The notes: generated by a model from the letters alone, not told the origin. Counted from the stretch's first letter, positions 29,593 through 38,384 are shown. The stretch is 64,000 nucleotides of DNA from Moraxellaceae bacterium (GCA_029267635.1 JAJUIK010000001.1:62001-126000); one strand, 5' to 3'. Numbers and translations: made by a program.

Positions 29593-30891
29593 TTGAATAT
29601 CGCGATTATTGGTAGTGGCATGGCTGGCTTAGCTACCGCAAGAATTCTTAAAGATGCAGGACATACAATTACAATTTTTGAAGCTCTGCCCGGCCGTGGC
29701 ATGGATAGCCACAGTATTGAGTTTGATGGCGGATTGATTGATGCCCCTTTACGGGTGATGAATCCGCATTTATGGAAAAATACCCTGAGTCTGGCGACCC
29801 ACTTGGGCCTGAAGACCTATCCGGTACGCACCTATATGGCGTGTAGCTGGCTGTTTGAAGATCGCACCGAAACCTGGTTGACCACCAGCCGCACCAAAAT
29901 TGGCAATTTTCCGATTATCAATAACCGCAAAGGCCTGAAACAGTACGGTTGGCGCCTGGTAAAAGGTATGTTGCAGTTAAAAACAGCCCTGTACAAATTC
30001 TTTAAATCGGCAGATCAGGACATTACTCTGGCCGAGTTTATTAATCAGCATGAAATTGAGGAAGTATTTTGGCATGGTGCGATCATGCCGGTGCTGTACA
30101 CAATCTGTACCTGTGATCCAAAAACCATTGGCGAGTGGCCAGCCAAGCCGCTATTGACCTTCTTGCGCCAACTTACCGATGGCGATGCCTTGTTGCGCTT
30201 ACAAGGTGGTACCCCGGCACTGGTGGATAAACTGATTGAAAATATTGAACTACATAGTGGTTCTCCAGTGAGAAAAATCCGACAGCAGGACGACAAAGTC
30301 TGTGTTGAACTGATGCAAGGGGAACATTATCTGTTTGACCGTGTGGTCGTCGCGACGCCAACACCGAAAATGGTGGAATTCCTGGATGCAGAACAGTTTG
30401 CTGAAGATTTAAACCTGCTTACCCAGTTCCGCTTTGAACAGGGTGAACTGGTTGTGCATACCGATAGTTCAGTGATGCCACCACGACGCAAAGATTGGTG
30501 TGCACTTAGTTATATGATGGATCGCCAGTTTACCCGTCAGCAATTTACCGTGTGGATTAATGCGGTTGAGCCTAGCTTGGTGGGTAAAACGCCCGTCTTC
30601 CAGACCTGGCGCCCGGTGACAGAGATTGATCCGAAGAAAGTGATTTCTCGTGTGACCTTGACCCGTGCTGTGGTGGATTCTGAAACAGTCGCGCTGAATA
30701 AGACCTTGCAACAACGCCATTTAGAACTCAACCGTAAAGTTTTCTATTGTGGTTCTTGGTCATGTGATGGTTTGCCTATTCTGGAATCGGCAGTGACTTC
30801 GGCCATGAAGATTGCGGAGATTTTGGGAGCACCGTTGCCATTTGAAGGTTTAAAACCTCAAATTGAAGTTGCACCTGAACTGGGTTACTAA
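29593..30891 (+). CDS. FAD/NAD(P)-binding oxidoreductase (amine oxidase-like)
   Basis: This 432-residue protein opens with the Rossmann FAD motif IAIIGSGMAGLATARILKDAG and an acidic residue ending the second strand (TIFEALPG). The C-terminal FAD contact appears as YCGSWSCDGLPILESAVTSA. The start is TTG at 29593; no ATG fits before the nucleotide-binding motif. It belongs to the broad NAD(P)-binding amine-oxidase-like group found near fatty-acid-modifying methyltransferases. A methyltransferase gene follows by 31 bases, so the two probably act together; the substrate is unknown. Confidence 0.75.
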   Translation: MNIAIIGSGMAGLATARILKDAGHTITIFEALPGRGMDSHSIEFDGGLIDAPLRVMNPHLWKNTLSLATHLGLKTYPVRTYMACSWLFEDRTETWLTTSRTKIGNFPIINNRKGLKQYGWRLVKGMLQLKTALYKFFKSADQDITLAEFINQHEIEEVFWHGAIMPVLYTICTCDPKTIGEWPAKPLLTFLRQLTDGDALLRLQGGTPALVDKLIENIELHSGSPVRKIRQQDDKVCVELMQGEHYLFDRVVVATPTPKMVEFLDAEQFAEDLNLLTQFRFEQGELVVHTDSSVMPPRRKDWCALSYMMDRQFTRQQFTVWINAVEPSLVGKTPVFQTWRPVTEIDPKKVISRVTLTRAVVDSETVALNKTLQQRHLELNRKVFYCGSWSCDGLPILESAVTSAMKIAEILGAPLPFEGLKPQIEVAPELGY

Positions 30892-30922
30892 GCCCGGTTA
30901 TTAAGCTGAGCTGCTCATCGGG

Positions 30923-31756
30923 ATGCAATGGCTACAGGCAATTCGAAAATTTTTTCCTCAACATAAATATGCGATTAATGCCAAACTGTTGGGGGATCAC
31001 GCGCAGCTTGCCTGGAGCAATCTTGGTTATTGGGACCAGCACACTTCTTCGTATCCGCAAGCCTGCCGCCAATTGGCTGATCAGTTGGCGCAGGCAACCG
31101 GTTTAACGGCGACAGATCATTTACTGGATTTGGGCTGTGGGCAAGGGGCGAGCTTATGGCATTGGGCTCAGCAGTATAAGGTAGCTCATTTTGCTGCCGT
31201 TGAACTACAACCCGCTTGTGTGGCTGCAATTCAGCAGCAGCTGATTCCGGGTTTGGATGCGATTTATGCAGCTTCTTTTCTGGATCTGGCGGCATTGTCA
31301 CTTCCAGAGACTTTCGATGTCGTACGGTGTATTGACGCGGCTTATCATCACAGCTTGGAGCAATTCTTGGCTGCTGTGACGCCGATTTTAAAATCTCAGG
31401 GGCGCCTGGGATTTCATTATTTAATCCGTTCTGCACGCTGGGCAACGCTTACCCCATGGCAACAGCGGAAATATCATTATTTGCTGAAAAGTGCCGATGT
31501 GGAGTTGAATCATGTCTATGATGAAACTACTACGCGGCAAATTTTGGCTGCGCAAGGTCTTACAAACATTCAAATCAGGTGTTTATCTGCCGAGGTGTTG
31601 GCTGGTTTTGCAGCTTATATCGCCCAGCAGTCTTACAGTCACGTGCATGCTGCTATGTTAGATCAGTTAAAAATCCAGATGACGGCAAAATTATGTGCCA
31701 AATTATATCGGGATGGTCTAATTGAATATGTGCAGATTACAGCGCACAAAAAATGA
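30923..31756 (+). CDS. Class I SAM-dependent methyltransferase
   Basis: This 277-residue protein has SAM-binding motif I LLDLGCGQGASLWHWA near residue 72, an acidic motif II (AAVELQP) and a motif around FDVVRCIDAAYHH. It resembles small-molecule or lipid methyltransferases rather than nucleic-acid enzymes. It lies 31 bases downstream of the FAD oxidoreductase on the same strand. The substrate cannot be named. Confidence 0.8.
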   Translation: MQWLQAIRKFFPQHKYAINAKLLGDHAQLAWSNLGYWDQHTSSYPQACRQLADQLAQATGLTATDHLLDLGCGQGASLWHWAQQYKVAHFAAVELQPACVAAIQQQLIPGLDAIYAASFLDLAALSLPETFDVVRCIDAAYHHSLEQFLAAVTPILKSQGRLGFHYLIRSARWATLTPWQQRKYHYLLKSADVELNHVYDETTTRQILAAQGLTNIQIRCLSAEVLAGFAAYIAQQSYSHVHAAMLDQLKIQMTAKLCAKLYRDGLIEYVQITAHKK

Positions 31757-31825
31757 CTCTGCTACAGCGAAGCGTTCTTCAAAGAAAATGCAATAAAAGC
31801 TGTGCCAGAAAAGGCAAGAAGGAAA

Positions 31826-31901
<76 letters not shown>

Positions 31902-32262
31902 AACGTGGCGTGAATTTTACCGAAACCTTTTGAAAATACAAGCCGTAAAATAAATAGTTGGTGATGTTTTATTCTTTTGGCTTTGTGTCTGAAAGAGGCA
32001 TTCCAACAACAAAAAGTTTTTTATATTGCTTATGTATATCTTTGAGTACTCGGACATTTAAAAAATAGAATAATTTTCCATCAAGTTGTTTTACACAACA
32101 CGATTTAAAGTTACATAAAGAAAAATATTCAGCTAGCAAGCACATCAAAATGAAACGAAGCAAACAGAAAGTTTGAATTTTCTAATCAAGCAAACCTTCA
32201 AACTTTCTGTATAGAAGCGGATTCGATCTATGCTTGAGCGCATTGACCAAATTAGGTGTTAG
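31902..32262. other. Intergenic region with a 14-bp inverted repeat
   Basis: No gene is firmly supported. A 64-codon minus-strand frame (31969-32163) starts at TTG without a ribosome site and may be a gene remnant. A perfect 14-base inverted repeat (ACAGAAAGTTTGAA at 32164-32177 and its complement at 32197-32210) with a 19-base loop stands out. It may be a terminator of the small gene to the right or a recombination footprint. Confidence 0.5.
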
Positions 32263-32415
32263 TTAATGGTATTTGACGTAAGGACGTGACTTTTCTGGAT
32301 CGGGTAAATCGGCTTTTTCTTGCTCTTCTTGTTGTTCCTGCTCGCGATGTTGTTTTTCCCGTTCCTCAGCAGCCTTACGTTGTTCATCTTTCTTAATGCT
32401 ATGTTTATGACTCAT
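32263..32415 (-). CDS. Small highly charged hypothetical protein (50 aa)
   Basis: Starting at the ATG at 32415 (preceded by GAGGGAAAACCT), 50 codons encode MSHKHSIKKDEQRKAAEERE and continue in the same Lys/Glu/Gln-rich style, ending in SRPYVKYH. The middle is likely one long charged helix; there is no membrane segment or signal. I do not recognise a family. It lies between tRNA-Thr and the left island boundary and may be chromosomal or a remnant of an older insertion. Confidence 0.55.
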   Translation of the reverse strand: MSHKHSIKKDEQRKAAEEREKQHREQEQQEEQEKADLPDPEKSRPYVKYH

Positions 32416-32628
32416 AGGTTTTCCCTCATTGATAATAAGATCAGGAATTGCCAAAAATCATGGCGACCTGCTGAGCATGCAAGAAATAGGCTCAGTAGGG
32501 TAGTGTGATCTTGTATTGCTAAAGTGAAAAAGAGGATACAAAAATTACATGCCTATTCATGTATTGCGCAGCAGCAGTGAAGACAAACGGGTGGGTAGAG
32601 GAGTTATTATTTTTAGGGGATTATCCAC

Positions 32629-32689
32629 AGAAATTGGGGGTATAAAAATTGGGTGTATAAATATGTATCCCCCACTTATACCCCCAACT
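32629..32689 (-). repeat. Relic copy of the integrase-upstream repeat (left)
   Basis: These 61 bases match 57059-57118, directly upstream of the integrase, at all but about four positions. They contain two direct GGG(G/T)GTATAA units and an opposed TTATACCCCC unit. No integrase gene is attached to this copy. The similarity continues, more weakly, through the following hairpin into the att-like core. Confidence 0.85.
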
Positions 32690-32732
32690 ATATCAAGCTT
32701 GCAACAGATAAACTGGATTATACTAGACATAA

Positions 32733-32765
32733 AAAAAGCTCAATCCTTTTAGAATCAAGCTTTTT
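32733..32765. terminator. Hairpin between relic repeat and att core
   Basis: An imperfect stem (AAAAAGCT.../...AGCTTTTT) occupies the same place relative to the repeat and the att core as the hairpin at 57163-57195 does near the tRNA. This supports common descent of the two segments. Confidence 0.5.
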
Positions 32766-32785
32766 GTACTACGGTAAACATCGAA

Positions 32786-32804
32786 TTTGGCGAGAGAGGG
32801 AGTC
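32786..32804. other. Left attachment site (attL-like), degenerate tRNA-Ser end
   Basis: TTTGGCGAGAGAGGGAGTC resembles the last bases of the tRNA-Ser gene as read on the plus strand at 57226-57246 (TTTGGCGGTGAGAGAGGGATT, then C). It differs by a two-base deletion and one substitution. It sits at the end of the region homologous to the integrase-tRNA junction and about 60 bases from an opposed arm-type repeat, so it is the best candidate for the far end of the island. Confidence 0.65.
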
Positions 32805-32860
32805 ATATTTTTAATTTAACTAAATGAATTATAGATAAAAATAAAACAACAATTTTTAAT

Positions 32861-32885
32861 TATACCCACATTTGTACCCCCAATT
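32861..32885 (+). repeat. Opposed arm-type repeat inside the left end
   Basis: TATACCCACATTTGTACCCCCAATT resembles the inverted half (TACCCCC...TTATACCCCCAA) of the repeat upstream of the integrase. Its position about 60 bases inside the left att core fits an integrase arm-binding site on the other side of the attachment core. Confidence 0.5.
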
Positions 32886-33577
32886 GAATTAGGGTGGTTC
32901 TGTATTAATTTGGTGGGATTGAGGATGATAGCAAAGTGAGGCTCAGATACAAAATGAGAAGTCATAGGTAAAAAATAACCTCGACATCCTGCCGAGGCTT
33001 TTTCGTGTTTGGCTGCTAGGTAGGATGGTGCTTCACCTCACGATCCTGGTGCTGGAACTTATTGTTATTGTTTTATGTTCTGGAACTTCCTGTCCCTGTA
33101 TGAGTTCATCATAAGCAAAATGTAGCTCTGCACCTATCCGCAAAACCCCTAAATTGATGTGCGCCAGGGCGTACAGATTTGGTTAAAATATATCCATATA
33201 TTTATCCACAGAAATTGTGGGTTATTTCAGCATTGAAAGGCTTATAAATAGTTGGTGGTTTTTAATTTTGATTACTTTTTAATCAATTTTATTGATGGAA
33301 TATTCCAGGATTAGACATAGAAAAGCCGACTTGTTTCCAAGCCGGCTTTTGGGTAGAAATCTGGCATATGTAAAATTTCAAGTATTTGATTTTAAATATT
33401 TTATATATTGAATTTTAGATAATGCCCATTATATTAAATGGGTGTATAAAATCAAAATGAATAACCTCATAGTGACTTAATTATTTACATATTTTATATT
33501 TCTCTATCTTGAAATAAACAAGTTATCCATCATTATTAATCCTGGACGTAACTTCAATAATTAAAAAAGGTGGCACC

Positions 33578-33997
33578 ATGAGCGAAGAACAAGATAGCTA
33601 TAGCAAAGCAGAGTTACTGCAACAATTAGATGATTTGGCTGAGAATTTTGAGTCTGATGTTGATGAAGCTGAGGATTTACAAGAACGCTTTGAGAGTCAA
33701 AATACACTTTTTCGAAATACGGCTGGGAATGATGATGGAAATGAGGACAACCCAGAAACGTTTGATGAAGATGGTGATGATGTTCAGGGAATGGAAAGAG
33801 GTGAAGAGCTTATTCGTCTTGGTGATTATTTAAAAAATGCTCCTGAATATCGAAAAGATATTGAAGAGTTAAGAGAAAAAATAGAAAAAACAGATCAGCA
33901 GGAAGTTTTAGATTCTCTTGTTGAAGATGTCGAAGATCTTAAAGAGACATTAGAAGATATCCGTCCAGAAGATTTAGATAGAGTTTCATTTAACTGA
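33578..33997 (+). CDS. Very acidic hypothetical protein (139 aa)
   Basis: This protein is dominated by Asp and Glu, with few basic residues until residue 75, and is predicted as two helical, partly coiled segments around a disordered acidic middle (GNDDGNEDNPETFDEDGDD). AAAGGTGGCACC precedes the ATG and a terminator follows at 34092, so it is a genuine single-gene unit. There are no cysteines or membrane segments. I do not recognise a family. The charge would fit a DNA-mimic or chaperone-like role, but this is speculation. Confidence 0.65.
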   Translation: MSEEQDSYSKAELLQQLDDLAENFESDVDEAEDLQERFESQNTLFRNTAGNDDGNEDNPETFDEDGDDVQGMERGEELIRLGDYLKNAPEYRKDIEELREKIEKTDQQEVLDSLVEDVEDLKETLEDIRPEDLDRVSFN

Positions 33998-34091
33998 AAA
34001 TCATTCCTGTAAGAATTTCTAAAATTAACAATAATACACGTTATCCGAAAATATTTTATTATTTATTTAAAATCATTTAGTTAAGTCTTAT

Positions 34092-34126
34092 AAAAAAGCC
34101 TAATCCTCACGGATTGGGCTTTTTAT
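34092..34126 (+). terminator. Terminator of the acidic-protein gene
   Basis: The stem AGCCTAATCC/GGATTGGGCT (one wobble) with a four-base loop and flanking A and T runs lies about 95 bases after the stop codon. Confidence 0.8.
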
Positions 34127-34230
34127 CTTCTCATATATTTTATATCTATTTTTCAAGCATCACGTCACAACTCCGCTTATCGTGTTCTTTTAAGTACACC
34201 CATGCGGATACAGTTAATTCCGGTTATATT

Positions 34231-34291
34231 TGTATTCTTTTATTGTATTCAATTATTGTATTTATTATAGTCTAATAATCAAAAGAATACA
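34231..34291. promoter_or_regulatory. res-like site upstream of the serine recombinase
   Basis: A perfect 11-base inverted repeat, TGTATTCTTTT (34231-34241) and AAAAGAATACA (34281-34291), flanks an AT-rich core with further ATTGTATT units. It ends 14 bases before the recombinase GTG. Resolvases and invertases typically bind such repeats beside their own gene, so this may be both operator and crossover site. Confidence 0.6.
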
Positions 34292-34305
34292 TATAAGGTA
34301 CAACA

Positions 34306-34869
34306 GTGGCTGAAGTAGCATACAAGCGGGTAAGTACGGCAGATCAAAATACAGCACGACAGCTAGAGGGTAAGACCTTTGAGAAAGTTTTTGAAGACAA
34401 GGTAAGCGGTAAGGATACAAACAGACCTCAATTACAGGCGATGCTCGATTACGTCAGAGCAGGTGATGTAGTCCATGTACACAGCCTGGATCGTTTGGGG
34501 CGTAATACGGCAGACCTGCTGCAATTGGTGGAGCAACTCAAAATTAAAGGCGTGACTGTCCATTTTAACAAAGAAGGCATGATCTTTTCGGCAGATACAA
34601 ATAATCCAATGCACCAGCTAATGTTCACGATGCTGTCAGGCTTTGCACAGTTTGAGCGTGAATTGATCAGAGAGCGCCAGCGTGAAGGGATTGCAATTGC
34701 GAGAGCTGAAAACAAGTATCAGGGACGTAAAAAGACTATTGATGATGCCGGAATACGTGAAGCTATAGCAAAACCTGATTCTAGTTACAGGAAGGTGGCA
34801 AAAGAGCTGGGTGTAAGTCTAAGCACAGTACAAAGGGCGATGAAGGAGAATAAGCACCCTGTCGATTAG
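34306..34869 (+). CDS. Serine recombinase (resolvase/invertase family)
   Basis: This 187-residue protein has the catalytic serine in the N-terminal AYKRVST (Ser10), the conserved arginines in HSLDRLGRNTADLL and FERELIRERQREGI, and a C-terminal helix-turn-helix (SYRKVAKELGVSLSTVQRAMK). It matches Tn3-resolvase/Hin-type enzymes in length. The start is GTG with AAGGTACAAC upstream. No transposase accompanies it, so it is more likely a dimer resolution or DNA inversion enzyme of the island than part of a transposon. Confidence 0.9.
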   Translation: MAEVAYKRVSTADQNTARQLEGKTFEKVFEDKVSGKDTNRPQLQAMLDYVRAGDVVHVHSLDRLGRNTADLLQLVEQLKIKGVTVHFNKEGMIFSADTNNPMHQLMFTMLSGFAQFERELIRERQREGIAIARAENKYQGRKKTIDDAGIREAIAKPDSSYRKVAKELGVSLSTVQRAMKENKHPVD

Positions 34870-34896
34870 CCATTTTATTTAGCGAATCAACCATTC

Positions 34897-34924
34897 AAAG
34901 ACGTGCAAATGCACGTCTTTTTAT
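34897..34924 (+). terminator. Terminator of the serine recombinase gene
   Basis: A perfect stem (AAAGACGTGC/GCACGTCTTT) with an AAAT loop and TTTTA after it lies 28 bases after the stop. Confidence 0.88.
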
Positions 34925-35299
34925 TGTCCATGCTTTTTAAAAATTGGGCATGTTGGAAAGTATTTCGATTGCATCTGGGAGTGTGGAGATATGATTTCTG
35001 GACGGATTTTTTGAGTGTTGAGGGGTGAAAAATGGCTACTTTTGATTGGCCGTTTTTATCAAAGTTAGAGGGATAAACCTAATTATTAAATGAGATAATA
35101 GGATAAATATAAAAAGATAAAACATCTAAATGATAATATAAGATAGTAAAATTTAAGGGATAGAAAAATACTATTTTTTATACAACTATCTTAAATAAAG
35201 ACTTTAGCTCAGTAAAAGAGGTATTATTTAAAAAAATACAGATCTGCATTATATCTATTTATAACTTTTTAACGTCAGTCTATGCAAGGAATTAAGTCA
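34925..35299. other. AT-rich region upstream of the 929-aa gene
   Basis: After about 100 mixed bases this 375-base stretch becomes extremely AT-rich, with many loose GATAA/GATAAA units between about 35070 and 35170. No gene is visible. It probably holds the promoter of the large gene and could bind a nucleoid-silencing protein. Confidence 0.5.
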
Positions 35300-38089
35300 A
35301 TGAGAAAGCTGTGGTCAGGGACTGATGAAGTGTTCTTTCAAAATCTGTTTGCCTATCTGAAGCGGAAATTCCATTACAGATTATCCGCTATGGAATTAAT
35401 GCAAAAAGATATCAGAGTGAATATTTATCATGAGACGATCGTTGCGTTAGAACAGATACATGAGGTTCTAAGAAAGATTGGGGATGGCTCTGCTCCAGAT
35501 CAGGACGATTATGAAAATGCAGTTAAGGATGCAGTTAAGACAGGTAACAACGACCAAGTTCAGGAAATTATAGAGTTCTATAAGAAGTTGGCCTTAATTC
35601 CACATAGTGAACCATCTATAGCTTTCACAAATTTTTATCGCATGTATTACGGGGATACGCTTATCCGTAATTACTCTCATTTTTTGGAGCAGCATGACGG
35701 TCTTTATGAAGAATTTAGGCGATCGAATACATGGACTCAGCAAACGTTTCAAAAGGACCGTATCTTCAAATTTATTGAAGCCTATCAAGCGTCATTACTG
35801 CAAGAACAGGTTTTGAGTAGCTCTATCCAGGAAGATATAGAACGCCAAAATCAATTGTATGACCGGTTGATGGGGGATTACGATGAGTTGGTTCAGCGTA
35901 ATGTGAAAATTGGGGTGAGTGTATTTGATATTGTTTTGCCAGGGAGTTTGATGTCCTCTGGAACTATTAGAGAAATCTCGTCTCGATCTTTTTTATTTGA
36001 AGTTATCAGTTCCTTGAATTATGACTTTGAAAAGAGTGATGCAATATTGATGCAGGTTAACCATGTAAACCTAATCAGTGGAAATAATTTCATCATATCG
36101 TATCTATTAGTCTATAAAGCGAATATCTATGAAGATCCCAAACAGGTGATTGGATTTATTCAATCTGCGATTTTTGAGATTGTGGGGAGGCAGTTTGTTG
36201 ATAGGCTACGGGTCATTGATCGTGAGAACTTACTAAAAAAATTATATCCAAATGAGATGTTTGTTGGTGAGCTCTCCTCCAAAAAAGAAAAACTGGCTTT
36301 CCGCAACAAATTTTTGAAATATTTTTTATCCAGCATGTTTCTGTTGAATTTGGATAAAGATTCACAATTCCAGGAACAAGAAGATTCAAGAGGTGAGCTT
36401 TTTAATACCTACAGATTTTATAAAGAAAAGATATACCCTCCTCGTGAAGCTCCCGAACCTAAGGAACATATTGCAAAAGAGCCAATTAAGAAAAATACAG
36501 CAGAGTCTTTACAAGAATTAGTGCTAGAAACCGATGATGTAAAAGAACTTGATAAGTACTTTTCTGTTAAGGATTTATCTCAGGAGATAGCTGAGCGGGT
36601 ACGGACCATTCGTTATTTATATCTTCAGCAAGGTGTTACATCTGTCTCTATCGATGTTATAGAAGATCTGATTAGGATTGAATATTTCTTAGCTCGACTA
36701 ATGTCTGTTCTTGTGTTTGAGTTTGAGGGAATGGTAAATGCTAAAAATTTCGAAAAATCTCCTAAATTTTCAAAGTTATCTCTCTTGTTTCAACAGTTTA
36801 CTTTGATTTCTATCATGGATTGCCTGAGGGATAAACGACGATTACCTCAGGAGTTGAGTGCTAAATCGATTCACTTTATTCGGCAGTTCAGGGATTTTTT
36901 TGAAAGAGGATATTTGATATCCGATTTAAATCAGCTCAAAAAACATCTAGAGAGTTATAAAACACATTGGCTTAAATCAGCCTTCCAAAAGGAAAAGCAA
37001 TTCTCGAATAAAGCTCTGAATAATCAAAATACAATACAGACCTATCTCCAAGAAGTGTTCAAACAAGACGTTGACGTTGTGGTAATGCGCTTTATCTTTA
37101 GGTGTGGCGATTTAAATGGCACAACAGAGGCAAAAATATTTGATGAAATGTTCCGGGATTACACCGAAAACCTGAAACGTCGTAATACGGGCGGTGCCTG
37201 TTTGGTGGCTCAGGCTGGAGTATATATTCCTTATAAAAAAGAACATTACATTGATGCTACTTTGCTTTTCCGATGGAAAAAACCTGAGGACATTGATCCT
37301 CAAGTTTTAAGGGATGCAGTCATTAAATATTGGGAGAACTATGTTGACCAGAAAAGAGATCAGATCCAGACGTACAATAAAAAACACGGTAAAAAATACA
37401 CTGGAAATCAAACGAACCCATTTGATCTTTTCAAGAATGCAATTCTAGGGGCTACCCCTGTTTCTGTGGTTAAAACTGAAAACCTACTAAATCACGAGTA
37501 TGTTGAAATTTCTCGTGGACAAACAAAAATCAGAACGTTGCTTATGCAGAACGTTTCAAAATTCTATGCTAATTGCCCTTTGATTTTGGTTGATGAGCTA
37601 GATCTTGAAAATTTACCAAGAAAACAATATTTGATTTTAGGCAGAAACCGAAAACCCCAAGCGAAGAAAAAAGGGGCGGCCGTTAAAAATACGAGTGGCA
37701 CGGTCGATGAGCAATCTAAAGAAGCTATATCAGTTGATCCTGAAAGCTTACAGGGTACTTGTATACCGAATACAGATCAGGTGGTGGCCTCAATTGAATC
37801 CGATACTGATGCTTTGTTAGAGAATGAGAATGTTGAAGCTGAGCTACCAATAGGTGAGGAGGACAAAGCAGAGGAAATAGCAGTATCCTCACCTGTTATA
37901 AATCCTTTGCCAAATCAGAATGAACTCCAAGCTGCACAAGCCGCAGAGAGTGTTTCTTCTGTCGCAAGTGAGCAGAATGACTCAAGAAAATATACAGACA
38001 AGCATGGAAATCAACCTCCTACGATAAGACTTAAGAGACGTTGTAAATCTACTTCTAAATTCCCTAAGTCACTAAAATTGGAACAATAA
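35300..38089 (+). CDS. Large hypothetical protein (929 aa) with a possible degenerate Gp2/YfjJ-like region
   Basis: I do not recognise a named family. The ATG at 35300 is preferred to 35282 because AAGGA lies about ten bases before it. The N-terminal 560 residues are mostly helical, without membrane segments. Residues about 590-720 parallel the C-terminal domain of the next gene: VVVMRFIFRC against LLLVRVDLHY, EHYIDATLLFRW against GYHCHLLIIYNG, and DAVIKYWENYV against EIGVLWQEEIT. The His-x-His of the neighbour is replaced by Ile-Asp-Ala, so if homologous it is catalytically dead. The last 150 residues are low-complexity, Glu/Ser-rich and likely disordered. The gene is AT-rich compared with the chromosome. 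Confidence 0.7.
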   Translation: MRKLWSGTDEVFFQNLFAYLKRKFHYRLSAMELMQKDIRVNIYHETIVALEQIHEVLRKIGDGSAPDQDDYENAVKDAVKTGNNDQVQEIIEFYKKLALIPHSEPSIAFTNFYRMYYGDTLIRNYSHFLEQHDGLYEEFRRSNTWTQQTFQKDRIFKFIEAYQASLLQEQVLSSSIQEDIERQNQLYDRLMGDYDELVQRNVKIGVSVFDIVLPGSLMSSGTIREISSRSFLFEVISSLNYDFEKSDAILMQVNHVNLISGNNFIISYLLVYKANIYEDPKQVIGFIQSAIFEIVGRQFVDRLRVIDRENLLKKLYPNEMFVGELSSKKEKLAFRNKFLKYFLSSMFLLNLDKDSQFQEQEDSRGELFNTYRFYKEKIYPPREAPEPKEHIAKEPIKKNTAESLQELVLETDDVKELDKYFSVKDLSQEIAERVRTIRYLYLQQGVTSVSIDVIEDLIRIEYFLARLMSVLVFEFEGMVNAKNFEKSPKFSKLSLLFQQFTLISIMDCLRDKRRLPQELSAKSIHFIRQFRDFFERGYLISDLNQLKKHLESYKTHWLKSAFQKEKQFSNKALNNQNTIQTYLQEVFKQDVDVVVMRFIFRCGDLNGTTEAKIFDEMFRDYTENLKRRNTGGACLVAQAGVYIPYKKEHYIDATLLFRWKKPEDIDPQVLRDAVIKYWENYVDQKRDQIQTYNKKHGKKYTGNQTNPFDLFKNAILGATPVSVVKTENLLNHEYVEISRGQTKIRTLLMQNVSKFYANCPLILVDELDLENLPRKQYLILGRNRKPQAKKKGAAVKNTSGTVDEQSKEAISVDPESLQGTCIPNTDQVVASIESDTDALLENENVEAELPIGEEDKAEEIAVSSPVINPLPNQNELQAAQAAESVSSVASEQNDSRKYTDKHGNQPPTIRLKRRCKSTSKFPKSLKLEQ

Positions 38090-38265
38090 ACTGGTCCTAA
38101 CTTTAGCTTCACACTTTTCTATAAAAACAGGGGAATTTGTAAGATTTTCCCTGTTTGCTATAGAAGCAGAAATGGTTGTTTTGGTCAGGTGTCTGTGGAT
38201 TACATCCGTCGGGTAACAGCTAGGATATATATATTATTAATTAATTACTTATACCACCTAATCAA

Positions 38266-38298
38266 CCTTCATCATCCCCAAAATGATGAAGGTGTTTT
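38266..38298 (+). terminator. Hairpin terminator before the Gp2-like gene
   Basis: A perfect ten-base stem CCTTCATCAT/ATGATGAAGG with a seven-base loop is followed by TGTTTTATT. It lies about 180 bases after the stop of the 929-residue protein gene. Confidence 0.75.
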
Positions 38299-38352
38299 AT
38301 TGAGAAAAATATAACCCATCCACTTCAGGGTAAAAAATACAGATCCGTCACT

Positions 38353-38375
38353 CCTATGGAACTAATCACCATAGG
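38353..38375 (+). promoter_or_regulatory. Inverted repeat masking the ribosome site of the Gp2-like gene
   Basis: CCTATGG and CCATAGG form a perfect seven-base stem with a nine-base loop, and the right arm overlaps the purine-rich ATAGGAAG ribosome site of the GTG start at 38385. Pairing would hide the site, or the dyad may be an operator. Confidence 0.45.
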
Positions 38376-38384
38376 AAGACACCA

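Larger units (their letters stand above)
32416..33577. other. Gene-poor left boundary zone of the island
   Basis: This 1.16-kb stretch has no supported gene. It holds the relic integrase-upstream repeat (32629-32689), a terminator-like hairpin, the att-like core (32786-32804) and an arm-type repeat (32861-32885). It also holds two consensus DnaA-box-like sequences (32621-32629, 33202-33210) and two terminator hairpins (about 32983-33006, CCTCG/CGAGG then TTTTT; about 33321-33349, AAAAGCCG/CGGCTTTT). Small RNAs or decayed gene ends would explain the two orphan hairpins. Confidence 0.6.

Noticed and set aside
31969..32163. 64-codon minus-strand frame near tRNA-Thr
   Set aside because: TTG start without a ribosome site and no recognisable family; kept only as a possible remnant in the intergenic note.
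32549..32752. 67-codon frame over the left repeat
   Set aside because: It overlaps the relic integrase repeat and part of the following hairpin, so the reading frame is accidental.
35070..35170. GATAA-rich tract considered as a CRISPR-like or iteron array
   Set aside because: The units vary in spacing and sequence, with no conserved repeat-spacer pattern; it is low-complexity AT-rich DNA.
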